Shown piece by piece: positions 15,078-23,886 of a stretch of 26,068 nucleotides of DNA (positions are counted from its first letter, which is position 1; the number at the start of each line of letters is the position of its first letter). The translations under genes were made by a program, and so were the position numbers. This stretch comes from JAKFFN01 sp036675025 (GTDB lineage: Bacteria; Sumerlaeota; Sumerlaeia; Sumerlaeales; Sumerlaeaceae), in assembly GCA_036675025.1 (NCBI GenBank), contig JAKFFN010000157.1, forward strand, positions 1 through 26,068, written 5' to 3'. The notes beneath the pieces are model-generated. The model made no database searches. It was not told the DNA's origin and saw only the letters and a list, made by a program, of their open reading frames with translations.

Positions 15078-16115
15078 ATGAGCACTGAACACAACTACCG
15101 GTTTTCTTTTGGTCCATGGAACATCAGCGAGGGTGCAGATCCTTATGGTCCGCCTACGAGGCCTACGCGGGAACTGGCGTGGAAGATGTCGCAGGCAAAA
15201 TCCATGGGCTATGACGCCATGATGTGGCACGACGACGACGTTGTGGCCGACATTGACAGCAAGAACAGCAACCAGGTTATGAAAGAAGCTGGCGATGTGC
15301 GCAAGATGCTCGATGATGCGGGGCTCATCTGCGAAATCCTGGCGCCGCGGCTGTGGTTTGCGGAGCAGACCATTGACGGCGCCTTCACAAGCAATGACCC
15401 GACGGCGCGGCAATATGCCATCGACCGGTCTCTGCAGTGTATCGATATAGCGCGCACCATGGGCACCGACCTTATTATCCTGTGGCTGGCCCGGGAAGGC
15501 AGCTATATGCGCGAGTCCAAAGACGCGCGCAAGAGCGTGGAGTACCTGGTGCAGGCTATCGACAAGATGCTGGAGCATGACAAGAGTATCCGTATCGCCA
15601 TTGAGCCAAAGCCTAACGAACCTATGGATCACGCATACCTGCCCTCTATTGGTCACGCACTGGCTGTGTCCCAGCTTTGCAGCGATCCGAAGCGTGTGGG
15701 CGGCGTTGTAGAAAGTGCCCATAGCATTCTGGCAGGTTTTGATCCGGCGGACGATATGGCCTTCGCAATGGCATTGGGCAAACTTTGGTCAATACACCTG
15801 AACGACCAGAACGGGCTTAAGTTTGACCAGGACAAGCCATTTGGCAGCGCGAACCTGCGGGTGGCATTCAACCAGGTCCGGGTGCTTGAGCAGAACAAGT
15901 ATGGCTCCAACGGCGAATGCGTAGCTTTTGACGTGCACCCGTTCCGGCCGACCAAGCCGGAGCATCATCTCGACCACCTGATCAACAGCCGCAAAACCTT
16001 TCTGCGCCTGGTGGATAAGGTGCGGACGTTTGACGAAGCCACGGCTCAGAGCCTGATTAAAGACCGTAACTACCAGGCCCTTGACCAACTGGTGCTTGAG
16101 CACCTGATGGGGTAA
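15078..16115 (+). CDS. Xylose isomerase-like sugar isomerase (actinobacterial-type XylA relative)
   Basis: ATG 15078 (GGAG four bases upstream) gives 345 residues of TIM-barrel fold. The metal and catalytic residues of the shorter xylose isomerase class are all visible: H51-D-D-D54 in WHDDDV, E176 and K178 in IEPKPNEP, E212 and H215 in VESAH, D243, D250/D252 in KFDQD and D285 in FDVHPFRP. It should interconvert an aldose and a ketose with two divalent metals. The usual W-G-G-REG stretch reads ILWLAREGSY here, so the substrate may not be xylose. A -10-like TATGAT lies at 15033, but no good -35 is seen. A Gfo/Idh/MocA gene follows 79 nt downstream. Frames extending upstream to 14907 overlap ddh and are rejected. 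Confidence 0.85.
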   Translation: MSTEHNYRFSFGPWNISEGADPYGPPTRPTRELAWKMSQAKSMGYDAMMWHDDDVVADIDSKNSNQVMKEAGDVRKMLDDAGLICEILAPRLWFAEQTIDGAFTSNDPTARQYAIDRSLQCIDIARTMGTDLIILWLAREGSYMRESKDARKSVEYLVQAIDKMLEHDKSIRIAIEPKPNEPMDHAYLPSIGHALAVSQLCSDPKRVGGVVESAHSILAGFDPADDMAFAMALGKLWSIHLNDQNGLKFDQDKPFGSANLRVAFNQVRVLEQNKYGSNGECVAFDVHPFRPTKPEHHLDHLINSRKTFLRLVDKVRTFDEATAQSLIKDRNYQALDQLVLEHLMG

Positions 16116-16194
16116 CTGTAACAATGCTGATCCCCAGTCCCGGTGCAAATAATCAGGGCAAAACTTTATAGCAGCAGGTAACCAGGAGCAGCAG

Positions 16195-17493
16195 TTGAAA
16201 CCTATTGAAATAGTTGTGGTAGGCGCGGGGTGCCGCGGTGCAGGGTATGCCATGCATGCGGCCACATTTCCGGATAAAGTGCGCATTACGGCCGTCGCAG
16301 AGCCTCGGGATTATCACAGAAATCAGTTTGCTGCAACATACGGTTTACCTGCTGACCGCGTCTTCGCCAGCTGGGAGGAACTGGCAGCGCTGCCGCGCGT
16401 TGCAGACGCTGTCATTATTGCCACGCAGGATGAAATGCACCTGGAGCCGGCGCTGCGGTTTGCGGAACTGGGCTACCACATCATGCTGGAAAAGCCGATG
16501 GCGCCTGATCCCATTGAGTGCCGGCAGATCTATGATGCGGCTATCCAGAACAACATTATTTTTGCCGTCTGCCATGTGATGCGATATACACCGTACACTC
16601 AAAAGCTCAAGGAGCTGCTGGATGCCGGGGTTGTTGGCCAGGTGATAAACATGCAGCACCTGGAACCGGTGGGCTACTGGCACCAGGCTCATTCGTTTGT
16701 TCGCGGCAACTGGCGGCGTGAGGATGAAAGCTCGCCCATGCTGCTGTCGAAATCGTGCCATGACCTCGACTGGATAAGGTACCTTGTGGGGCGGCCCTGC
16801 ACCCGCATAACTTCTTTTGGTTCGCTGGTGCACTTCCGGGCAGACCAGAAGCCGGAAGGAGCCGGTGAGCGCTGCCTCACCTGCGACATCGAGCCTAAAT
16901 GCCCTTACTCTGCCAAAAAGATCTACCTTGGCAAGTACCACGAGGGAGTGCGGGATTGGCCGCTTTCGGTATTAACGCCGGAAGTGACCCTGGAAAACCT
17001 GGTGGAAGCGCTGGAGGCAGGACCCTATGGGCGCTGTGTGTACGGGTGCGACAATGATGTGGTTGATAACCAGGTTGTTAACATGGAGTTTGAAGGCGGG
17101 CTGACGGCCTCATTCACCATGGTGGCGTTTACCGATCATAGTCACCGCAAAACCCGCGTTTTCGGCACCCATGGCATGCTCGAGGGGGATGGCGAATTCA
17201 TCAAGGTTAACGATTTTCTTACTGACGAGACGACCACCTATGACACCGGCACAACTGAAGCCTCGCTTGTTGGCGGCCATGGCGGCGGCGATTACTTCCT
17301 GGTAAAGTCGTTTGTAGAAGCCGTGTATGCGGGCGACCCTTCCCTGGTTTTATCCGGCCCGGTGGAAACGCTGGAAAGCCACCTGATGGTGTTTGCGGCA
17401 GAAGAGGCACGCAGAACCAATACGGTTGTGCAGATGGAAGAATACAGCAGCCGTATTATCCCTAAGCCTGCGGTTTGTGGAAGTAGCCGCTAG
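16195..17493 (+). CDS. Gfo/Idh/MocA family oxidoreductase with cysteine cluster
   Basis: The start is TTG 16195, supported by AGGAG six bases upstream. The 432-residue protein has a Rossmann fold starting VVVGAGCRGAGYA (7-19), the family lysine in LEKPMA (E99-K-P101), and SKSCHDLDW (185-193), where C188-H-D replaces the more common GxHxxD arrangement. An insert carries C227-x2-C230-x5-C236 followed by PYSAKKIYL, typical of a subfamily common in polysaccharide degraders and possibly metal-binding. It is likely a sugar or cyclitol dehydrogenase acting with the isomerase encoded just upstream; the substrate is unknown. The gene ends 23 nt from the convergent parvulin gene. Confidence 0.88.
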   Translation: MKPIEIVVVGAGCRGAGYAMHAATFPDKVRITAVAEPRDYHRNQFAATYGLPADRVFASWEELAALPRVADAVIIATQDEMHLEPALRFAELGYHIMLEKPMAPDPIECRQIYDAAIQNNIIFAVCHVMRYTPYTQKLKELLDAGVVGQVINMQHLEPVGYWHQAHSFVRGNWRREDESSPMLLSKSCHDLDWIRYLVGRPCTRITSFGSLVHFRADQKPEGAGERCLTCDIEPKCPYSAKKIYLGKYHEGVRDWPLSVLTPEVTLENLVEALEAGPYGRCVYGCDNDVVDNQVVNMEFEGGLTASFTMVAFTDHSHRKTRVFGTHGMLEGDGEFIKVNDFLTDETTTYDTGTTEASLVGGHGGGDYFLVKSFVEAVYAGDPSLVLSGPVETLESHLMVFAAEEARRTNTVVQMEEYSSRIIPKPAVCGSSR

Positions 17494-17516
17494 GGTAGGA
17501 GCTATTCAGCAGGTGG

Positions 17517-20489
17517 TTATCGTCCGCGGCTAAAGAGGTTTTTTACGCCGCTTAGCAGCCCGCCGCGCTCCTGCTCGGGCTCCGCCGCCTGTTGAGGCTG
17601 TTGATTTGATGATGCGGGTGCTGCTGCCGTGTTGCCGATGTTGCCTTCGAATCCAGGCGGGATGCCCGCTTCCGGTTCAGACGGAGCCTGTTCACGGGTG
17701 CCTTCGCGTTCAGTTCTGCGCGCATTAGCGCGTTCAGCAATTTGACTGTCGGTAATTTCCCGTCGTGTCACCTGCCACCCATTGCTGTGGGTGGTAACTG
17801 GCTGGCCGGGTGCATCCGGGGGGTTGGCCGAGACGCTTCCAACGGTCATCATTTCACCGCGCACGGGCATCTGGCCCTGCTGCGCCAGCGGCTGAAGGCT
17901 TCCTGCATCCTGACCTAATCCCGGATCCTGTGCCTGGGCTTGCGCCTGTGCCTGTACCTGTCGTGCGGCGTAGGCCTGTGCTGCCTTCATCTGGGCATCA
18001 ATTTCAGCGTTCTGCTGCTGCTCGTCCTGTTGACGCCGGGCCTGCATCGCCCGCAGCTGGAGAGCCTGTTGTTCCGGTGTCAGGTTTGGAACTGGCGTTG
18101 CAATGGTTCCGACTGCCAGGGGTGTTGCGTAATTCTGCGCGCCCGGGGCTGCAGAAGCTACGGCAGGATCAGGGGCCGGCTGTTCAGAGTTTTCCCCTAC
18201 GGTCATGGTCTGACCCGGGGCATAGCCTCTTGAATTGGGAAGCTCGCCTGCCGTAGCCATGCGCTGTTGTACCGGCGGCTGCCCACCAGGCTGCACGGGA
18301 GGCGCAGGTGCGCCGCCTGCCCTTTGCTCAACCGGGGTTCCCGGCGCAAACAGAAGCTGTCCAGTGGCGGCAGCCTGCTGGATCGGACGCTGCCCCCGCG
18401 GAGCCGAGACCGTTGCCTTGGCCGGTGTTTCTTTTTTTGATTCGGCCTTTGAAGATTCTTTGGCCTTCTCATCTTCCGACTTTGACTCGGCTACCTTAAT
18501 TTCCTTCTTTGGCGAAAGCTCAACTTCTTCTTCCTCGCGGGCATCAGCCAGGGCGTCTTCGCGAAGATCTTTCTTCAGTTTCTCCACCACGAGTTCTTTT
18601 GCGCCTTCGAAATCATCGCGGGCTTCTTTTTCTGCAACCAGCTTGTAGATGCGGTAGCCATCTTCGGATTCCAGCACGCCGCTTACCTGGCCCGGCTTCA
18701 GATCCGCGACGGCCTTTACCAGCTCAGGCTTCGCCTTTTCTTCTTCTTCGGGCGTTATCCAGCCAAGGTTGCCGCCTTTGCTTTTGCTGGGAGCCTGGCT
18801 GGTGGTGCGGGCCAGCAGGCCGAAGTCAGTACCACCGGCTGCCTGGCGCTGGAGGCGGCTCATCTCGCTAGCCAACCGTTTTGCCTGCTTTTCATCCTCG
18901 GGTTTCGCTTTAAAGATTTCCATTACCTGCACCTGCCGAGGCGCATAGAACTCTTTGGGTGTTTTCTCGTAAACCTTGCGAAGCTCTTCTTCCGGGTACT
19001 TCTGTTCCAGTTGTTCTTCCACCAGTTTTTCGCTTAGGGCAATGGCTCCCAGGTTCAGCTCGATTTCCGCCTTGGTAAAGCCGACTTCGGCCATACCCTT
19101 CTTCCAGTCATCGATCTCAAAATCTGGCCGCATTTCCGCGTATCGGTCCACTTCGCTGGACGACAGGTTAAGCTCCTGCTTGCGAGCCTGCTCAGCGGCA
19201 GCCGTAATCATAGTCCAGCTTCTCACCGCTTCGGTAATCTTTTCCTGGCGGTTTTCCGGCGTAACGGTTTCTTCTTTAAGCTTAGCAGCTACCTGTGCCA
19301 GCCGCGCGGCCTGGTCTTCGGTGAGCTCTTTCTCGTTTACCCGTGCCGCGATGGCATCGGGTTCGGCGCTTACTACAGCGGTAGTATCATCGGTACCTGA
19401 AACAGCAAGCGCCTGACCGCTTGAACCGTCAGGGTTCGTGCTGTCAGGCGACTCGGAGCCGGATTCAGGGGCGTCCGCATCAGACCGCCGCTGATCCGGG
19501 TCCTGGATAGGCGGTGGCCTCAGCGTTGGCGCAGCGGGTAGGTCCCACTTGCCGCCACCTGGCGGTGTGGCATCAGGCGGGAAAAGAAGCGGAGCCTGCC
19601 CACTTCCCGCTGCTCCTGTGCCTGTGCCAGGGAAGGCCGGCACGGTTCCATCTTTAGTAATAGTCGGTTCAAATCCCAGCGGGGGCTCTGTGGCAGTTTC
19701 GCTTTTGCCACGGCTGATCATCATGCCCGCATCAGGGGAACCGGTATTTCCACGAACACCGATCATGTTTGAAGGTGTCGGTTTGCCCGTTACGCTATCC
19801 CACCCAGAGCCCATGTTGGTAGTGGAGCCAGTGAGGCTTGGCGGCGTCATCAAGCCGGTGGGATTATTGAGGCCCGAGCCGGTAAAGCCGCCAGGTGCGG
19901 GAAACGGGCTGCCAGTATTGCCGGCAGGACCGCCAACATTGCTTTGCAAAGGGAGAAAGCTGTTGGTCTGCGGAAGAGCGGTCTGTGGTGTCACCGTTAC
20001 GATGGTCTGCTGGGCAGGGGTGGCAATGCCGCCCGGAATTGCCATGCCAGGTACCGCCGGGGTAGCCTGGGGAAACGCCACGCCGCCCTTTGTCATCATC
20101 TCCCTGGCAATTTGCTCAGGGCTTTTTCCTACATGAGGGTTGGCCGTGGGTTGTACGGGGGCCGGGGTGGCAGGCACGGTCTGGGCTGCGCCCACAAGGT
20201 GCGGGTCCAGGGGCAGATCGGCCAGGCTTGCATCTTCGGCCGCAGGGGTGGCGCTGGGTGCTGGTTTATCACCCTGTTTACGGCGTTCCCATGCGTCTGC
20301 GCCAGTTCCGCCTGCGCGTTCGTTGCCTTCGCGGTCCGCGCTTTCCCCTTCGCCGGCACGATCGCCTTCATAAAAGGAGTCATTGTCGTTTCGGGGGCCG
20401 CGATCTACAAAGACCACCGCCACTATTACGCAAACCAGAAACGAGAAGACAAACAGGGCTGTCGTAAAGGAAACTTTTAATTTACCCAT
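17517..20489 (-). CDS. Membrane-anchored parvulin-type peptidyl-prolyl isomerase (SurA/PpiC-like) with long disordered arms
   Basis: The 990-residue protein has a single N-terminal membrane anchor (about 8-28, LFVFSFLVCVIVAVVFV). A long Pro/Gly/Thr/Gln-rich arm (30-375) follows, then a helical SurA_N-like region (about 378-505, starting PDAIAARVNEKELTEDQ). The parvulin domain is at about 516-622: RQVQVMEIFKAKP, then GGTDFGLLA, SKGGNLGWITPEE and GYRIYKLVAEKE. A highly charged stretch (622-690) leads to a 300-residue Pro/Gln/Ala-rich tail with a QAQAQAQAQ run, ending in the basic amphipathic GLLSGVKNLFSRGR. The core predicts a periplasmic foldase; typical SurA is about 430 residues, so more than half of this protein is extra. 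The arms could span the envelope or bind clients; that is inference. The unusual tail could also mark a structural role. Confidence 0.85.
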   Translation of the reverse strand: MGKLKVSFTTALFVFSFLVCVIVAVVFVDRGPRNDNDSFYEGDRAGEGESADREGNERAGGTGADAWERRKQGDKPAPSATPAAEDASLADLPLDPHLVGAAQTVPATPAPVQPTANPHVGKSPEQIAREMMTKGGVAFPQATPAVPGMAIPGGIATPAQQTIVTVTPQTALPQTNSFLPLQSNVGGPAGNTGSPFPAPGGFTGSGLNNPTGLMTPPSLTGSTTNMGSGWDSVTGKPTPSNMIGVRGNTGSPDAGMMISRGKSETATEPPLGFEPTITKDGTVPAFPGTGTGAAGSGQAPLLFPPDATPPGGGKWDLPAAPTLRPPPIQDPDQRRSDADAPESGSESPDSTNPDGSSGQALAVSGTDDTTAVVSAEPDAIAARVNEKELTEDQAARLAQVAAKLKEETVTPENRQEKITEAVRSWTMITAAAEQARKQELNLSSSEVDRYAEMRPDFEIDDWKKGMAEVGFTKAEIELNLGAIALSEKLVEEQLEQKYPEEELRKVYEKTPKEFYAPRQVQVMEIFKAKPEDEKQAKRLASEMSRLQRQAAGGTDFGLLARTTSQAPSKSKGGNLGWITPEEEEKAKPELVKAVADLKPGQVSGVLESEDGYRIYKLVAEKEARDDFEGAKELVVEKLKKDLREDALADAREEEEVELSPKKEIKVAESKSEDEKAKESSKAESKKETPAKATVSAPRGQRPIQQAAATGQLLFAPGTPVEQRAGGAPAPPVQPGGQPPVQQRMATAGELPNSRGYAPGQTMTVGENSEQPAPDPAVASAAPGAQNYATPLAVGTIATPVPNLTPEQQALQLRAMQARRQQDEQQQNAEIDAQMKAAQAYAARQVQAQAQAQAQDPGLGQDAGSLQPLAQQGQMPVRGEMMTVGSVSANPPDAPGQPVTTHSNGWQVTRREITDSQIAERANARRTEREGTREQAPSEPEAGIPPGFEGNIGNTAAAPASSNQQPQQAAEPEQERGGLLSGVKNLFSRGR

Positions 20490-20623
20490 CGTTTAAACCA
20501 CCAACTCCACCACTCGGTCTGCCGTAAGAACAAATCTGCTGGCAGAACGTTTGAAAGGACTCCAAAATTCAGGCGGGGGCGCAAGAAGAATCGTGACCCA
20601 GGTGGAGGGGACGGCCCCGGCCG

Positions 20624-20672
20624 TTAAAAATAAAAAAACCGGGTCCTGGAGACGGCACGACCCCAGACCCGG
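20624..20672 (-). terminator. Rho-independent terminator of rpmE
   Basis: On the minus strand CCGGGTC (20672-20666) pairs with GACCCGG (20645-20639) and is followed by TTTTTTTATTTTT (20638-20626). It lies 39 nt after the bL31 stop codon. The remaining 130 nt up to the parvulin gene hold a small ACGGCC/GGCCGT stem-loop (20611-20624) and nothing else recognised. Confidence 0.9.
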
Positions 20673-20710
20673 ACAAGTTGTTCAGATGCCTGCTACGCCA
20701 GGGGCGTAGA

Positions 20711-20926
20711 TCAGGCGGTAGCTTCTTTTTTTGTGTTGTAGCGCTGACGGAACTTTTCTACGCGGCCAGCCGTATCAATAAAGCGCTGCTTGCCCGTAAA
20801 GAACGGGTGACAGTTTGCGCAAATTTCGAGGCGCTGTTCAGTCTTGGTGCTGCGCACATTGTAAACGGCACCGCAGGCACAGGTAATCGTGGCCAGCTGG
20901 TAATCCGGATGCGTATCTTTTTTCAT
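20711..20926 (-). CDS. rpmE: 50S ribosomal protein bL31 (zinc-binding type)
   Basis: The 71-residue protein is a standard bL31 in length and sequence: MKKDTHPDY start, C16-x-C18 and C37-x2-C40 as the four zinc ligands, then HPFFTGKQRFIDTAGRVEKF. It binds the 50S central protuberance and contacts the 30S subunit. Having all four cysteines marks it as the zinc-containing form. ATG 20926 has AAGGGAG seven bases upstream. It is monocistronic, with its own terminator and a gene on the opposite strand upstream. This is the best taxonomic marker in the window. Confidence 0.98.
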   Translation of the reverse strand: MKKDTHPDYQLATITCACGAVYNVRSTKTEQRLEICANCHPFFTGKQRFIDTAGRVEKFRQRYNTKKEATA

Positions 20927-21112
20927 TTTTAATGCTCCCTTAATGGTACCGCCGGCGCTGGATCGAAGCGTTCCTTTAGACTAGCGGAAGCCAGGATATC
21001 CGTACGGCGGATTTATCGCATCGTCTGGCTACCGCTGGCCGCCGCTCCTATTCTCCGGCTGCTGGTGAAGCCCCCTTGCAAACTGTCCACAGCCCTTATA
21101 GCCGTTGTAGCC

Positions 21113-22852
21113 ATGTATAAATCTCTATTGTTAATCTGCGTAATCATTGCGACGCTGCCAGGTGCCATCTTCGCCTCCTGCACGACCATACCTCTCCAGT
21201 ATCGCTACGCCCTCCTTGGTAATCCGGTAGCTTACCCTGAATGGACCGAACAGAACCTGGCGGCTGTAAAAGCTGCTGGATTTAATGCCATTCAGCTAAA
21301 TATAGCTTGGCTGCGCCGGCCCAATGACGAGGCACTTAACCTGAACGACGTGGTTACGTTGCCGGGAGATGAAGAAGCCAGCCGCACACGCGAGCGTCGG
21401 GAGGAACTGCAGCGGCGATGTGCACTGGCCAAAAAGGTGGGCCTGCGCACCATGTTCCACTTCGGCAGCCCTTTTATGTGGCGCAATCCCGAGACTGGCA
21501 CCATACATCGGCAGAACCCGGCGGCGTTCCAGGACAACTGGTATGAGGTGCAGGATCCGCGGGTGGTAGAGTATGAACTCGGGCTTCTGCGCGAGTTCCG
21601 CCGTGCATTCCCGGATGTGGACGATCTGCTGGTCTACACGTATGATCAGGATGCCTGGCAGGTGAGCGAGTTCAGTTCGAGTACGCTCAGCCGGGGTAAG
21701 CCGCTCCATAAGCGTCTGCCGCAGTACCTGGCGAAGCTGCACGAGGTCTGGACTTCCGATCGTAAAGAGAGTATTGACCCTATGTTCTGGTGGGAGCCGT
21801 GGGAGCTTTCAGCCGGGCAGGTTTACAGCTGTCTGCCGGCGCTGCCTCACGATCGGTTCGGGCTTATGCTGCACAACAACATTGCCGAGGTGCAGATTTC
21901 CATGCCGGTGGACGTGTGGTTTCGCAATACGGCACGAATGGCTGCCGGGCTTGGCATTCCTGTGGTAGGGGAGGGGTTTTTCGGTAGCGCCACAGAAGAA
22001 ATAGAACCGTTGTCTTTCCCGTTTCCCCGGCTGACGGACGAGCAGTTTCTTGCCATGGCTCGGGTGCCTGGGGTGGTGGGCGTAAAAGAGTATTTTGGCG
22101 TATTGCCAGGGGTGGGAGACCTTAACTTGGCCATGTTCACCGCGCGCGTAAACCAGCCCGATGCCTGCACTGCGGACCTGCTGACGTCAATCACTGAGCC
22201 GTTTGGCCCGGCGCAGCCGCTGGCGCTGAGGTGGCTGGAAGAGCTTTCGGCGGCAATGCAGACGTTTCCGTGGGACGCTTCCTGGTATGCCCGCCTGGCA
22301 GGCACTGCAGATCCGGACCATGGCTGGCACGCAGCTTTTATCCGGGGTCAGCAGGTGGAAACTCCCAGCTGGGAAAGCACGCGGAGAGCTCATTTTATGA
22401 TTACGGAAGACCGCCAGCCCCACCCGTTCCTGCTGGACGATGTGCAGCTGCGGCTGGCGGTGTGTGGGCAGCACCTGGAAAGGGCGTTGACGGCGGGTAA
22501 AGAATTGGTTGCGCAGGTGAGCGCGGAGCCGCAGCGGACAATGGTGAGCAAGGCACTGGAGGACATAAGGAAGTTTAGAACAGTGGCGCGAAGTTATGAA
22601 TTGCACCTGCGTGAGACGAACGTGGCGCGGCTGTTAAGGGAAGATGCGGTGGCGGGGCGCGAGTTGGCGCCGCACCTGGTAGCGGAGATGGAAGAGCTGC
22701 TTGCCGCCGACGCAGAGAATGCGCCTGATGGGCGGGCGAAGGGGATGCTTGAGCTGTTCCAGCGGGACCCGAAGGCGTTTGTGCTAGAGCATCTGAAGCC
22801 AATCGATCACCAGCCGCGGGAAAAGGGTGTTTTTACGCTGACGACAAGGTAA
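21113..22852 (+). CDS. Exported TIM-barrel-like protein, putative glycoside hydrolase
   Basis: ATG 21113 gives 579 residues with a signal peptide (KSLLLICVIIATLPGAIF) ending in FASC, an acceptable but weak lipobox, so it may be lipidated at C23; GTG 21065 would only lengthen the n-region. The first 300 residues have the rhythm of a (beta/alpha)8 barrel: ALLGNPVAYPEWTEQNL, FNAIQLNIAWLRRP, GLRTMFHFGSPFMWRNP, DDLLVYTYDQDAW, DPMFWWEPWELSAG and GIPVVGEGFFG. Candidate catalytic acids are D178/D180, E228 and E287. The C-terminal third is a helical bundle. I cannot assign a CAZy family. Neither start has a good ribosome binding site. A methyltransferase gene follows 70 nt downstream. Confidence 0.72.
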   Translation: MYKSLLLICVIIATLPGAIFASCTTIPLQYRYALLGNPVAYPEWTEQNLAAVKAAGFNAIQLNIAWLRRPNDEALNLNDVVTLPGDEEASRTRERREELQRRCALAKKVGLRTMFHFGSPFMWRNPETGTIHRQNPAAFQDNWYEVQDPRVVEYELGLLREFRRAFPDVDDLLVYTYDQDAWQVSEFSSSTLSRGKPLHKRLPQYLAKLHEVWTSDRKESIDPMFWWEPWELSAGQVYSCLPALPHDRFGLMLHNNIAEVQISMPVDVWFRNTARMAAGLGIPVVGEGFFGSATEEIEPLSFPFPRLTDEQFLAMARVPGVVGVKEYFGVLPGVGDLNLAMFTARVNQPDACTADLLTSITEPFGPAQPLALRWLEELSAAMQTFPWDASWYARLAGTADPDHGWHAAFIRGQQVETPSWESTRRAHFMITEDRQPHPFLLDDVQLRLAVCGQHLERALTAGKELVAQVSAEPQRTMVSKALEDIRKFRTVARSYELHLRETNVARLLREDAVAGRELAPHLVAEMEELLAADAENAPDGRAKGMLELFQRDPKAFVLEHLKPIDHQPREKGVFTLTTR

Positions 22853-22922
22853 GGGATGACGGTTAGTGCTGAAAATGTGCATTCCTGTTGCACTGTCTGC
22901 TGCTGAAACTAGGTGTAGCTGA

Positions 22923-23723
22923 ATGACATCAGCTGATCTATGTGCAATATGCGGCAGCCCGTTGGCCCAAATGGGCAAGGGTTCGCCCTACGCGACCTGC
23001 TCGCAGTGTGGTACGGTGCAGCTGTTGAAGCTGCCGGACCATGAGAGTAATGCCGCGTTTGAAGGTGAGGCTGCTGCCGCTGAGATGGTGGCTGCGGATG
23101 ATGCGCGCGCGGGTTACCTGCTTCGCAGGCTGAAGATGGTGGATAAGCCGTTATCAGACATCACGGCGCCGCGGCTGCTGGAGGTTGGGTGCTCTTCGGG
23201 GAAGCTGCTGAGCCTTGCTGCAGACCGAGGGTGGTCGGTCACAGGTATCGAGATGTCTGCGCAATTGGCTGTGGAAGCGCGCAGGTTGAACCCGCAGGCG
23301 CATATTCTCGCTGGCGACATCCTGCAGTTGGACCTCGCAAATGTGCGGCAGTTTGACGCCGTAGTGGCGCTGGATGTGATTGAGCATGTGCTGGATCCGC
23401 GGGAATTTCTGCGGCGGATGCATGGACTTCTTGCACCGGGCGGGCAATTGCTGCTGCAAACGCCCAATGCGCGGTCGCTAAGGGCACGACTTCATAAGGA
23501 CCGCTGGAACATGCTGATTCCTGAGTACCATTTTTTTCTATTCTCGCCTCGGGGGCTGTCGGGTGTGTTGGAGTCGGTGGGGTTCCAGGTGCAGTCGTTG
23601 GTTACGGTGAGTGGAAGCGGCAGGGAGACGGGTGTCGGTGCGATAGTGGCCAGTTTAAAGGAATTGGGGTTAGGTGTAGGGAAGTTGGGAAACGCCATGG
23701 TGGTGAAAGCGATAAAGGGTTGA
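22923..23723 (+). CDS. SAM-dependent methyltransferase with N-terminal zinc ribbon
   Basis: The 266-residue protein begins with a small zinc ribbon (C7-x2-C10 and C26-x2-C29). A class I methyltransferase domain follows: motif I LLEVGCSSGKLL (85-96), acidic end of strand 2 in VTGIE (E110), D132 in AGDILQ, and ALDVIEHVLDP (149-159). The layout fits the Methyltransf_23 / UbiE-like group, often with sugar, lipid or other small-molecule substrates, and HFFLFSPRGL (203-212) is a conserved late block of the same group. The substrate is unknown. The start ATG 22923 has AGGTG seven bases upstream. Repeat DNA follows the gene. Confidence 0.87.
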   Translation: MTSADLCAICGSPLAQMGKGSPYATCSQCGTVQLLKLPDHESNAAFEGEAAAAEMVAADDARAGYLLRRLKMVDKPLSDITAPRLLEVGCSSGKLLSLAADRGWSVTGIEMSAQLAVEARRLNPQAHILAGDILQLDLANVRQFDAVVALDVIEHVLDPREFLRRMHGLLAPGGQLLLQTPNARSLRARLHKDRWNMLIPEYHFFLFSPRGLSGVLESVGFQVQSLVTVSGSGRETGVGAIVASLKELGLGVGKLGNAMVVKAIKG

Positions 23724-23768
23724 TTCTGGTCGGACAGAAGACGGCTGTTCTGGGTTGTTGAGGTGAGA

Positions 23769-23886
23769 TTTTTGCGGCCCTTTCAGGGCTACTTCGTGGG
23801 GGGATGGGGACCCGGGGTTTAGTCGTCGTCCGCTATGCGGACTTCCTCCTGCACCCCGGGCTATCACCCCTGGCCCCTGCGGGGCG
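23769..23886. repeat. Structured intergenic repeat with nested hairpins
   Basis: The element contains GCCC-TTTCA-GGGC (23777-23789), an outer 8-bp stem CCCGGGGT (23811-23818) with ACCCCGGG (23853-23860) enclosing the perfect hairpin GTCCGC-TAT-GCGGAC (23828-23842), and GCCCC-TGC-GGGGC (23873-23885). Two parts, the CCCGGG-GCTAT junction and the CCCC-TGC-GGGG hairpin, are shared with the 91-nt repeats at 1573 and 5342, so all may belong to one superfamily. The look is that of REP-like elements common in Planctomycetota and Verrucomicrobiota. Confidence 0.65.
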
